Assembly (NCBI RefSeq): GCF_003011925.2
Contig: NZ_PXXU01000018.1
Location: 1-59,872 of the forward strand
Reading direction: 5' to 3'
Length of the DNA: 59,872 bases
From: Nitrosomonas supralitoralis
GTDB taxonomy: Bacteria; Pseudomonadota; Gammaproteobacteria; Burkholderiales; Nitrosomonadaceae
Position 1 is the stretch's first letter. Each line of letters opens with the position of its first letter. Made by a program: the position numbers and the translations under genes. The notes under the pieces are model-generated. The model did not search any database. It worked only from the letters and a program-made list of their open reading frames with translations, and was not told the origin of the DNA. Positions 1-9,254 of the stretch are shown piece by piece.

Positions 1-75
1 TTATTATACCAATTCAGGGCAAATCAGGCCGCCTCAATTAAATGTTAACGGGACAGTAGTGAACTTATCGCTACT

Positions 76-818
76 TTAGCCAATGGCCCTTATACCTCGG
101 CATCTCGGAAATTCAACACAACTCCAGAAGTTTTTTCCAGAATTCGCTCCCTTTCTTGCTACACGCTTGACCATTGCATACCGCATTGGGGACAACTCGG
201 CTCTGCAGTGGTTGTAGAAGGTGTCGATTCCAGAACATTCTTTTTAGCGCGATCTACCTTATTTGAAGTCAGCCCATGCGTTTTTCCAATCATTGCCCTC
301 AGTTCAGATCCATCAATCAGTTCAATATTCTGTCCTTTGGCAAAAGATTGTGCTTCCGAAGTAAAAATACCTGAAGTGACAACAAATCCGCCCGCGGCTC
401 CTTTTGTAACCATCACACCAAGTAGCTCACGCACGACAGTGACCGACACCTTATAGGCGCGCCACTGCTTGCACTGAACAAGAAATATTTCATCATCTTT
501 CTTAAGTACCCAATCAATCCCGCCATCCGCTTTTCCGCTACCTGCAAACCGAACAAGATTCTTACGTTTGCGTTGTTTGAAAAAAGATGCCAACGCACCG
601 GATAAAAATAGCACCGGCAAAATATATTGCCCGTAATACGCAAAGGTTCTACCCATTTGGCCGGCAACCACGTGGCTGATTTATCCAGGAGCTGCCTGGA
701 TTGGCGTCTCAAGAACAGCATAAACGTAAACCGCAACAGCAAGAACGATTCCTACCCACCAAGACAATGTTGCAGTTATTTTGAATAAGTCTTCAGCAAT
801 GCCATTTCTTCTAGCCAT
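76..818 (-). pseudogene. Mrr-type membrane-anchored restriction endonuclease, broken
   Basis: Remnant of a family with an N-terminal membrane segment, an Mrr catalytic domain and a C-terminal C4 zinc finger. The start MARRNGIAED has a GGAG site just upstream, and two hydrophobic segments follow. The nuclease core is recognisable as ADGGIDWVLKKDDEIFLVQC followed by the QCKQWRAYKV strand. Three lesions are visible. An in-frame TAA lies at about 681-683 after the first membrane segment. About 40 residues normally found between the second membrane segment (RKRKNLV) and the GGGADGGID strand are missing. A frameshift near 172 puts the zinc-finger end (KRVARKGANSGKNFWSC, then EFPRC) in another frame, ending at 76-78. 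The gene lies 22 bp downstream of the HEPN-like gene on the same strand and was probably co-transcribed with it. The loss of the segment before the catalytic strand makes activity very unlikely. Confidence 0.85.
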
Positions 819-840
819 TGTTTTCTCCATCGATTGGATG

Positions 841-1683
841 TCAATTATGATCAGGACGGATTCGATAGAATGTCCGGGATCCTCCATATGGCAATGCTTT
901 ATCCCATATTTCAAACTGGCCTGATGCAATCAATAGCTTTTTGAAGGAATGATAACCATAAGTTGCATTCATCTGAGCGACATCATTTGCCAACTGCATA
1001 TGCACCAGTTTCCCTGCATATGTAAGGCAAGCCCACCTGTCAGCACGGCCAATCTGCATCGCAATGTCACAAAACAACTGTATCAACAGGCTTTGTTGAA
1101 GCCACAATAACTTGAGCTGCTGATCAAATTCATTTGAACCCATATAACTGGCTAATTCTTGCCTGGCTTGCTGCATCGTCTTGGCTACAAATTTCAAATG
1201 ATCCCAGACAGGTAATATCTTTTCTCTCTGCTTATCGAGATAGTCACTGGTTTGTATCAAATTTTCAGGAGAATCGGATTGCCAATATGGCAAGAAATGA
1301 TGAACCAGTCGATTGCGTTCTTCGCGCATCATTTCAAAGGCTTCAAGCTGATTTTTAGCAAAAACAGCATCAACGGCAATTTTAAATGAGGAAGATAACC
1401 ACGGTTCCATCAAATCGCGTGGTCTCTGCGGCTCTTCATCGGATGAAGATAATATTTCGTCAAAATACCGCTGGATGAGTTGCCCCATCATGTCTTTCTG
1501 CATTCCGTTAATACGCTGTTCCTGTTTAAACGCTAATTCACGGACATAGCCTTGCACTTTTGAATTTCCCAGAATCATTTTCAGCAAACTTTCGATTTGC
1601 TGAAATATCAGCAAGTTTCTACCAACCTTACGGAGCACTTCATCTTTCGGGTTTGGCGGTGCAATGTTCTGTTCTCGATCCAT
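841..1683 (-). CDS. HEPN-motif protein with LOTUS-like C-terminus, function unknown
   Basis: This 280-residue soluble protein has no signal peptide and I do not recognise a named family. It is mostly helical. Residues 123-128 read RNRLVH, which fits the R-N-x3-H (Rx4-6H) motif of HEPN ribonucleases and nucleotide-binding proteins. It sits after a helix ending FEMMREE, as in HEPN folds. The last 60 residues (about 219-276) contain YGYHSFKKLLIASGQFEIW followed by GGSRTFYRIRP. That resembles the winged-helix OST-HTH/LOTUS RNA-binding domain, so an RNA-targeting HEPN-LOTUS architecture is plausible. The frame is intact, unlike its downstream neighbour, the Mrr-type pseudogene, and the HsdR remnant upstream, so selection may have kept it. 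The site before the ATG is a weak ribosome binding site. Both domain calls are by eye. Confidence 0.8.
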   Translation of the reverse strand: MDREQNIAPPNPKDEVLRKVGRNLLIFQQIESLLKMILGNSKVQGYVRELAFKQEQRINGMQKDMMGQLIQRYFDEILSSSDEEPQRPRDLMEPWLSSSFKIAVDAVFAKNQLEAFEMMREERNRLVHHFLPYWQSDSPENLIQTSDYLDKQREKILPVWDHLKFVAKTMQQARQELASYMGSNEFDQQLKLLWLQQSLLIQLFCDIAMQIGRADRWACLTYAGKLVHMQLANDVAQMNATYGYHSFKKLLIASGQFEIWDKALPYGGSRTFYRIRPDHN

Positions 1684-1849
1684 TAAGGAATGCTCTGTTG
1701 TTAAGACATTTCATCTACAACGGCACCAATTCCTATGAAATGAGCTTGGGGCTATCCGCAGTATTCAATTAACTGGCCGAGGAACAGGTGTGCGAAATGT
1801 AATAGAATGCAGAAATTATCGAGTATCTGGAAAATCAATAGCAATAGCG

Positions 1850-2032
1850 ATGTCAAACTTTTCGTTTTCGGTATTAAGTCAGCACGACGAACATCTCCTT
1901 CGACTGGGAATGCTTGCTAAAAAGCATTTTGCTGATGATCCAAATAACTTTTTTTAAAACTGTGCCAATTGACAGAATCGCTGGCGCAATTACAGGCGGC
2001 CCGGACGGGATTGTTCATTTCTGAAAGAATCT
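1850..2032 (+). pseudogene. Type I restriction HsdR N-terminal remnant
   Basis: The first frame starts with ATG at 1850 and reads FSFSVLSQHDEHLLRLGMLA, then KKHFADDPN. This is typical of the extreme N-terminus of HsdR-like DEAD-box proteins. It breaks at a run of T/A near 1947-1958. The homology resumes in a different frame at 1960 as LCQLTESLAQLQAARTGLFI, then SER, the next conserved piece of that N-terminal region. Homology stops near 2032, so more than 90 percent of a normal HsdR is gone. No hsdM or hsdS is present in the window. The remnant supports the idea that this end was once a defence or mobile region. Assignment is from remembered family patterns, not a search. Confidence 0.6.
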
Positions 2033-2139
2033 ATATCAGGTATTGGATGATGGTTCAGATTCTGGCTCCGAGACTCTGCGCAATCTTGACCAACGATCCT
2101 GAATCCAGTGATATTCAGGAGGCGTTTCTTCAGTAACCA

Positions 2140-2241
2140 CTAGACCCGTTGTTCACCATCCCGCTCAGCAAGTAACGCCTGGATAGCTATGGCGGGTGCC
2201 AGAGTGATCCAGTGAGATTGTTTATCGCGGTCTTTTTCCAT
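2140..2241 (-). CDS. Possible very small ORF, unrecognised
   Basis: A 33-codon frame starts with ATG at 2241, with GGAAG about 9 bases upstream, and ends at TAG 2140. It begins MEKDRDKQSHWITLAPAIAI and is not hydrophobic. The frame continues beyond the TAG without another stop for several dozen codons, so it may equally be a degraded fragment of a larger gene. I recognise no family. Confidence 0.2.
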   Translation of the reverse strand: MEKDRDKQSHWITLAPAIAIQALLAERDGEQRV

Positions 2242-2327
2242 TCTAAAAACTTCCTAAGTTAGCAATCGCACATACATTTTTGGTAGAAATAATCATGATA
2301 AGTCTCTTGCTCAAAAAGGAGGATATT

Positions 2328-2483
2328 ATGGTAATCCGAGAGAATATCTATGAGATCGATTTTACTGATTCTAATTCATATTTTGATAACTCAGCACTTA
2401 GCTTTGAAATACCGCCCCTTGAAGTACACGCAGAAGAAGATTTTGATTCATTTGACGGTACATATCATATTGAAGATTGCTAG
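2328..2483 (+). CDS. Unrecognised 51-residue acidic small protein
   Basis: The ATG at 2328 follows a very strong Shine-Dalgarno (AAAGGAGG at about 2314-2321), which is why it is preferred to an in-frame GTG/ATG farther upstream. The product is strongly acidic, with many Asp and Glu, and contains an IPP turn near residue 29. It ends in Glu-Asp-Cys with a single terminal cysteine. It has no signal peptide or membrane segment. It is AT-rich compared with the core genes around it and lies 86 bp before a second small gene on the same strand; a terminator follows both. Small acidic leader-like peptides occur among RiPP precursors and antitoxins, but no modification enzyme or toxin gene lies nearby, so the function is left open. 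Confidence 0.55.
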   Translation: MVIRENIYEIDFTDSNSYFDNSALSFEIPPLEVHAEEDFDSFDGTYHIEDC

Positions 2484-2569
2484 ATATATTTAACAAAATG
2501 TAAAGAATATTTATCAAAGTCATAGAGATAAATACTACTTATTTACATTTTTTTCAGGAGTAAGCTAAT

Positions 2570-2782
2570 ATGGAAAATAAAAGAGAACTTAATGATAATG
2601 AGAAAATATTTGTAGAAAAAAATGATTACGAATCAGGCTTTCCGATGATTGGATCGATGAATTTTATGCCTTCGGGACTTCCGCAAAAGAAAAATTATTC
2701 ACATAGTAATTTCTCTAAAATAAAACATATTAGCTATTCTTACGGAAAATATCAGTCTTTTATAAAATACATTCCTTCATAA
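2570..2782 (+). CDS. Unrecognised 70-residue small protein
   Basis: The ATG at 2570 has CAGGAG about 11 bases upstream. The N-terminal 25 residues are highly charged (MENKRELNDNEKIFVEKNDY). A glycine/methionine/proline-rich middle follows (FPMIGSMNFMPSGLPQKK), then a basic, Ser/Tyr/Lys-rich tail. This three-part layout (charged leader, G/M/P core, basic tail) recalls precursor peptides, but nothing proves processing. It shares AT-rich composition and strand with the gene ending at 2483 and the two probably form one transcript ending at the terminator at 2882-2905. I recognise no family, and no transporter or maturase is adjacent. Confidence 0.5.
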   Translation: MENKRELNDNEKIFVEKNDYESGFPMIGSMNFMPSGLPQKKNYSHSNFSKIKHISYSYGKYQSFIKYIPS

Positions 2783-2881
2783 GAAGCTACGATGAGGACA
2801 GGATTCAAGAAAAGGAATTCTCTTCTAAATCATATAACAAAAAAACTTCACTAATCTTTTGAAGAATGAACAACATAATTT

Positions 2882-2905
2882 AACCCGCTTCGTTGGGTTT
2901 TTATT
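2882..2905 (+). terminator. Rho-independent terminator after the small-gene pair
   Basis: An AACCC / GGGTT stem with a GCTTCGTT loop is followed by a run of T. It lies about 100 bp downstream of the second small gene and before the IS5 remnant, so it closes the small-gene transcript. Confidence 0.7.
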
Positions 2906-2985
2906 TCTAGCAAAGACTATTGCACCCCCTGTCAGCACGATAACCGACTAAAACAGTGACAAGCAAAAGCCAGTTGGAGCAAGAG

Positions 2986-3804
2986 ATGCAGATGAGTTTT
3001 GGAACACTGGAATTGGCACAGCGATTGTGACGAGACAGTGTACTGATGAAGATTGATGTCCTGATTGACTGGGAGGAGTTAGGTTCGAAGCTTACAGGTT
3101 TATACAAACGCGAGTTATCGCAGGGTGCGAGGACAGGAACCGTTTGATAGGTTGATGATGTTCAAAGCGATCCTACTGGGACAGTGACATAGTTTATCGG
3201 ATGCTGCGTTGGAGCAAGCACTGTATGTTCGGATTGATGATCAAGGGCGCGACGGGAGCGGTAATTGATGCCACGCTGGTTGAGTCAGCGGCACGCCGCA
3301 AAAAGGCTATCCTGCTTGAGGTGGATGCCGAAGGTAAGGCTGTTCAATTTGGAGATGGCAGCCAACCGAAAGTCATCTGTATTGAAGAACAAATCGTGAA
3401 TTTGGTTGCGACCTGGCTAAAAAAGGCAAGAAGTCACAATTTGGCTAACGCATTTATCGGGTAGTGGACGCACAAGACGGCTATGTGCGCGGGGTTCACA
3501 CTGCCCCTGTTAACCAGAGCGAAATGCTCCATTTCGAAGCAGCTTTCGAGGGTGCGCACATCGAGGTAAATCGGGTATATGCCGACAAAGGATCAGTCAG
3601 CAACGCCAATCGGCAGTTTCTAAGAAAGCACAAAATCAAGAGCGCAATCATGCATCGCGCGTACAAGAACAAACCCGCTCTCGGCACGGCAAAAGTCAAC
3701 GCCCAAGTTATGCAGAAAAGCATCTGCATGAATCTAAAAAAGCAGCCAACAAAATTTTCGTGGACAAGCCACCAAGGGGAGTCGTCCGTCCAAATGCTGC
3801 ATAA
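2986..3804 (+). pseudogene. IS5-family transposase, broken
   Basis: The sequence matches an IS5-type DDE transposase in pieces. The start MQMSFGTLELAQRL meets a TGA; then come IDVLIDWEELGSKLTGLY and a frameshift near 3130. Next is EPFDRLMMFKAILLGQ with W changed to TGA at about 3186, and then HSLSDAALEQALYVRID. After an internal deletion the frame resumes at KGATGAVIDATLVESAA, which carries the first catalytic Asp. A further frameshift near 3435 precedes VVDAQDGYVRGVHTAP and RVYADKG, the region of the second Asp. Another deletion removes the segment with the catalytic Glu (normally around YIVEQCFG), leaving KVNAQVMQKSICMN and a stop at 3802-3804. It cannot encode an active enzyme. Terminal inverted repeats were not located. 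Confidence 0.9.
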
Positions 3805-3926
3805 GGGGAAAAACTCCCTTTAAAAAGAGAATAAACTTCACTTTTTGTCAAGATGACACGCATAACAAAAGTTATTTAGATATTTCTCCCATTATCACAG
3901 CAAATTCACGCAGTTGTGCAGAGGTC

Positions 3927-4425
3927 TTTCTAATAATTCAACCTTCCGGCGCGAAATGGTGGCGATATCGTTATCGATTCAATGGCACGGCAAAAATGCT
4001 CTCCATGCGAGTTTATCCTGAAGCGAAATTGAAAGAAGCACGCAGACTTTAAAGAGCTATTAGCACAAGATACTGACCCCTCACAACATCGTAAAGAAAA
4101 AACTCAAAGCAACTGCGGCTAAAAATAGCTTTGAATTGATGGCGAGAGTGCGGTGGGCTTATTGGAAATCAAGCAACACTGAACGGCACGTAGACTATAC
4201 GATAGGCAATTAGAAGCAGATATTTTTCCAATTATTGAGAATAAGCCTATTGCTGACTTAACGGCACCTGCTCTTATTATGGTGATAGATGATTGAATTA
4301 CTTAGCGCGTTAGATATTGCCAAACGTACATTAACTGTTTGTGGGCAGATATTCCGCTTTGCAATAGTAGGCCATGGACTAGCCGAACGCAACCCAGCAA
4401 CAGATATCAAGCCCTTCTATGTAGT
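3927..4425 (+). pseudogene. P4-type tyrosine integrase remnant
   Basis: In successive frames the DNA reads FLIIQPSGAKWWRYRYRFNG, then MRVYPEAKLKEARRL and stop; ELLAQDTDPSQHRKE; NSFELMARV; EADIFPIIENKPIADLTAPA; and IAKRTLTVCGQIFRFAIVGH, ending GLAERNPATDIKPF. These are the DUF4102 DNA-binding domain and the core-binding domain of P4/CP4-like integrases in the right order, separated by at least four frameshifts or stops. The catalytic domain with the R-H-R-Y residues is absent: the coding similarity ends where a partial MITE-like repeat begins (about 4437). This is the relic of an island integration module. No matching tRNA attachment site was found. Confidence 0.85.
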
Positions 4426-4436
4426 AAAGGCTACCA

Positions 4437-4532
4437 GGAAAAATGCTCATTTATTAAGCATAAACCGCCCTTTTTCGCCTGTTTTTGCCTAGTATCAGTT
4501 GCCTCGAAAACGTTTATCAACGACCTGTTAGC
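4437..4532 (+). repeat. MITE-like repeat, partial copy A
   Basis: Matches the right part of the full copy at 38222-38364 in the same orientation, sharing AAAATGCTCATTTATTAAGC and the TTTTTCGCCTGTTTTTGCCT block, and ending in a degenerate TCAACGACCTGTTAGC. The left half is missing. It abuts the truncated integrase. Confidence 0.75.
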
Positions 4533-5242
4533 AAAAATTAGACGATTGCTTTTCGGGTTATTGCCCTATTTGTCGTAGAGTTTCTTCTACTATCCACAAT
4601 TTCTGTGGATAACTTTGTGCATAACATCTTAACTTGGCAAGCTAACTTATAATTTTCTAAGGGTTTTACTTAGATTGATTAATAAATTAACACTTTCATT
4701 AAATGACATTTATCATATAGTTACAAGATATTTATTAGCTTGATATGAAGTTATTTATAGTAGCCACTGCATCTTGTAAGAATTGTGGATGATTGAGAAT
4801 GTCAAGAAAAATATGGAATCTATTTTTTCATAAAATTTTTCCAGATAGTGTCTGTGCTGTATTTTCACGAAACTGAGCAACAAGATGTTAGCCAGTCTTC
4901 TAGCTAGTTATTAGTATGGTTCTTACAACTTCAACCGACTACCTATTTTTGTAGGAAATTTATTATTGGAAAGTATAGTTGCTCATATTATAAAAGTAGA
5001 ACATTTATTCTCTTTAACTTAATCATCGCGATCGTGGCCTCGGTCTTTAAGATTAAAATTCGAAATTCCTTAAGCCACCACTTTTTCCAAGTACATCAGA
5101 AAACACAGTATTTCGCCGCAAGCAACGAGTTGCTGTGTTTCGGAAAATTACGCATATTATACGAATCCAGAGCATATTAACTACGCTACCCTCGTCGATA
5201 TACTTGATCCATTGGAATAACGTACACAAACTATAAAGACGA
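4533..5242. other. AT-rich non-coding region with an inverted DnaA-box-like pair
   Basis: No credible gene. Close to its left end lie CTATCCACA (4590-4598) and TGTGGATAA (4604-4612), the second a perfect DnaA box. They are inverted and 5 bp apart, followed by TTTGTGCATAAC and several hundred AT-rich bases. The rest shows no coding or structured-RNA pattern that I can defend. Confidence 0.5.
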
Positions 5243-6067
5243 TTACATCTCTGACCAACCGATCACGCCAGTATACGCCGTAACCAGGATGACCATACCA
5301 AACACAATGCGATACCATGCAAAAATGGTAAAATCATGATTACTGATGAAACGTATTAGCCCGCGAATCGCCACTAAGGCACTGAAGAATGCTCCCAAAA
5401 AGCCGACCGCAAACATGCTCATATCATCCAATTCCAGAATTGCGCGATTTTTATATACATCATAAAAAGTGGCGGCAAACATGATTGGAATTGCAAGAAA
5501 AAAAGAAAATTCGGCGGCAGCTTTGCGCGATAGGCCAAAAAGCAAACCGCCAATGATCGTCGCTCCTGAGCGCGATGTCCCGGGAATGAGTGCCAAGCAT
5601 TGCGCAATTCCAACTTTCAGCGCGTGCTTCCAATCCATGTCATCAACTTGCTCCACATCAATAACATGATCCCGGCGCTCTGCCCATAAAATCACAATGC
5701 CACCGATGACCAGCGCTGTAGCCACTGATACAGGATTAAACAAATATTGCTTGATAACATCAATAAACAGCAAGCCCACAACGGCTGCAGGCATGAATGC
5801 AATGAACAGGTTCAACATAAACCGATTGGCTGTAGCGTCTGAACCTATGCCCATAACAATATCCGTTATTTTCCCACGATATTCCCAGCACACGGCCAAG
5901 ATAGCGCCCAGTTGTATCGCAATGGTAAAGACCTTGCTCTTTTCATCGTTAAAGTCTAGTAAGTCGCCGAACAAAATCAAATGTCCGGTGGAAGAAATCG
6001 GCAGAAATTCAGTCAATCCTTCTACAACGCCAAGGATCAGCGCTTTAAATAATAAAATCAAATCCAT
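5243..6067 (-). CDS. uppP: Undecaprenyl-diphosphatase
   Basis: Removes one phosphate from undecaprenyl diphosphate so that the lipid carrier can be reused for peptidoglycan and O-antigen synthesis; it acts in the inner membrane. The 274-residue protein is the usual family length and almost entirely hydrophobic. It has the two family motifs, [14 protein letters not shown] near residues 16-29 and PGTSRSG near 163-169, which form the active site with conserved Glu, Ser and Arg. It follows thiC on the same strand after 44 bp and may be read through from it. UppS, the enzyme that makes the carrier, lies at 49.3 kb. The family is also called BacA because extra copies give bacitracin resistance. Confidence 0.97.
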   Translation of the reverse strand: MDLILLFKALILGVVEGLTEFLPISSTGHLILFGDLLDFNDEKSKVFTIAIQLGAILAVCWEYRGKITDIVMGIGSDATANRFMLNLFIAFMPAAVVGLLFIDVIKQYLFNPVSVATALVIGGIVILWAERRDHVIDVEQVDDMDWKHALKVGIAQCLALIPGTSRSGATIIGGLLFGLSRKAAAEFSFFLAIPIMFAATFYDVYKNRAILELDDMSMFAVGFLGAFFSALVAIRGLIRFISNHDFTIFAWYRIVFGMVILVTAYTGVIGWSEM

Positions 6068-6111
6068 TGGCGTGTATATGTACTTTTATCAATCTGACAA
6101 CGGCGCTCTGA

Positions 6112-8019
<1,908 letters not shown>

Positions 8020-8044
8020 TTAGTAATGCCATAAAGAGCGGGAG

Positions 8045-8125
8045 GATAAATCCCAGCTTCCCTACGGCGGCATTATCCGCGTCAGGTATTAAGGGACTCT
8101 CTCACCAATTGAGCACCTTTAAAAA
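8045..8125 (-). promoter_or_regulatory. TPP riboswitch (THI element) upstream of thiC
   Basis: Read on the minus strand, the leader has GGTGCTC, the conserved TGAGA, then ACCTGACGCGGATAATGCC and GTAGGGAAG. These are the signature segments of the thiamine diphosphate aptamer in the right order. The optional P3a arm is short or absent. It ends about 38 bases before the thiC start and close to its ribosome binding site, so translational control of thiC is the likely mechanism. No obvious terminator follows the aptamer. Confidence 0.95.
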
Positions 8126-8131
8126 TCCAAA
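8115..8131. repeat. 17-nt inverted repeat, left arm (partner 8379-8395)
   Basis: TTTGGATTTTTAAAGGT on the minus strand at 8115-8131, at the 5' edge of the TPP aptamer, recurs perfectly on the plus strand at 8379-8395. The two arms flank a full MITE-like copy. Confidence 0.7.
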
Positions 8132-8161
8132 CTTCGTTACAATAACGTCGTTTCGTTACTA

Positions 8162-8217
8162 GCAAAAAATGTTTTCTCATATATCAGCTATATGCGACGA
8201 CAACATTTTTTACTTGC
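8162..8217. repeat. Nested hairpin between thiC and the MITE copy
   Basis: AAAAAATGTT (8164-8173) is the perfect complement of AACATTTTTT (8202-8211), with GCA/TGC-like flanks. Inside the loop, CATATA (8178-8183) pairs with TATATG (8189-8194). It could be a bidirectional terminator-like structure or the end of another small element; no function is shown. Confidence 0.4.
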
Positions 8218-8220
8218 GCC

Positions 8221-8364
8221 TAGCAGACTATTGAAAAACGTTATCGAAGCAATCGCTGCAAGACAAAAATAGGCAAAAACGCAGTTTACGCGTAATAAAT
8301 GAATATTTTGAGTCTGTTTTTAACACCGCAGCAGCAATGCAGTTAGTTTTTCAATAATCTGCTA
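8221..8364 (-). repeat. MITE-like repeat, full copy B
   Basis: About 144 bp bounded by imperfect inverted ends (TAGCAGACTATTGAAAAAC and its near complement GTTTTTCAATAATCTGCTA). Its reverse complement aligns along its full length with the copy at 38222-38364, including the inner TTAAAAACAG, CATTTATTA and GCCTGTTTTTG-like blocks. It lies between thiC and pcm. It has no coding capacity. Confidence 0.85.
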
Positions 8365-8512
8365 GTCTTATTTAATATTTTGGATTTTTAAAGGTACCCA
8401 AATCTTTCAGATCACTCAATTCTGAAAACGGACCCCTAGCTGATGCTGTGAAGCTAATGGAAATGTGAAATAATTGCAAGTCATAATGTCAATTTAGGAA
8501 TATGGAATAGAA

Positions 8513-9166
8513 ATGGATCTTGAGCAAACCCGGTTTAATATGGTTGCACAGCAAATTCGCACTTGGTATGTATTGGATGATGCTGTGCTTGATTTGTTGT
8601 ACAAAATAAAACGTGAAGAATTCGTGCCCGCGGAAAATCTTGCGATGGCTTTTGTCGATATGGAAATTCCGCTGGGGTATGGGCAAGTCATGCTGACTCC
8701 AAAAATGGAAGCACGCATACTGCAAGAACTACACATCCAGAAAATCGACAAAATACTCGAAGTTGGCAGTGGCAGCGGCTACATGACGGCACTCCTGGCT
8801 GACAGAGGCGCACATGTTTACAGCGTCGAAATCATTCCCGAACTGAAAGCACTGGCGGAAAACAACCTTAAGACGCATGCAATTACCAACGTTACCCTCG
8901 AACTAGGTGATGCAGCGCGCGGTTGGCCCAAGTATGAGCCATATGATGTAATTGTGTTAACCGCATCCACACCAGTTTTACCGGAAGCTTTTAAAAACAG
9001 CTTGAATCCGGGCGGACGGTTATTTGCCATTGTCGGTGAAGATCCGGTCATGGAAGCCTTGTTGATTACTTGTGTGGCGCCCGGTGAATTCACCACCACC
9101 ACATTGTTTGAAACCAGTACGGTTCCATTTGTCAATGCACAGCAGCCATCAAGGTTTACCTTTTGA
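8513..9166 (+). CDS. pcm: Protein-L-isoaspartate O-methyltransferase family
   Basis: SAM-dependent carboxyl methyltransferase of the PCMT family, which repairs isoaspartyl residues in aged proteins; predicted cytosolic. The protein has 217 residues. The SAM-binding motif I is LEVGSGSGYMTALLA at residues 82-96, and the upstream PCMT block reads FVDMEIPLGYGQVMLTPKME. The family's usual Ser-Gln-Pro in that block is replaced by Leu-Thr-Pro, so the true substrate may differ from classical Pcm. The gene precedes a tolC-type outer-membrane gene on the same strand, an arrangement seen in many betaproteobacteria. A TlpA- or rhodanese-type gene is not present between them here; the gap is 88 bp. The ATG choice is supported by GGAATATGG just upstream. 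Confidence 0.9.
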   Translation: MDLEQTRFNMVAQQIRTWYVLDDAVLDLLYKIKREEFVPAENLAMAFVDMEIPLGYGQVMLTPKMEARILQELHIQKIDKILEVGSGSGYMTALLADRGAHVYSVEIIPELKALAENNLKTHAITNVTLELGDAARGWPKYEPYDVIVLTASTPVLPEAFKNSLNPGGRLFAIVGEDPVMEALLITCVAPGEFTTTTLFETSTVPFVNAQQPSRFTF

Positions 9167-9254
9167 GTATTAAAGTAATTACATCTGCTATCAGACACAA
9201 CGGACTACTCATTGCTGAATCTTCATTTGCTCCGGATCTGTATCGGAAAAAACC

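Noticed and set aside
3061..3110. GGTTCGAAG near 3083 as the T-loop of a tRNA
   Set aside because: No anticodon arm, acceptor stem or CCA region can be paired around it, and it lies in the IS5 transposase reading frame.
8380..8512. A second TPP riboswitch upstream of pcm
   Set aside because: Only the 17-mer at the aptamer edge recurs; the TGAGA, CTGA-GGATAATGCC and GTAGGGAA cores are absent.
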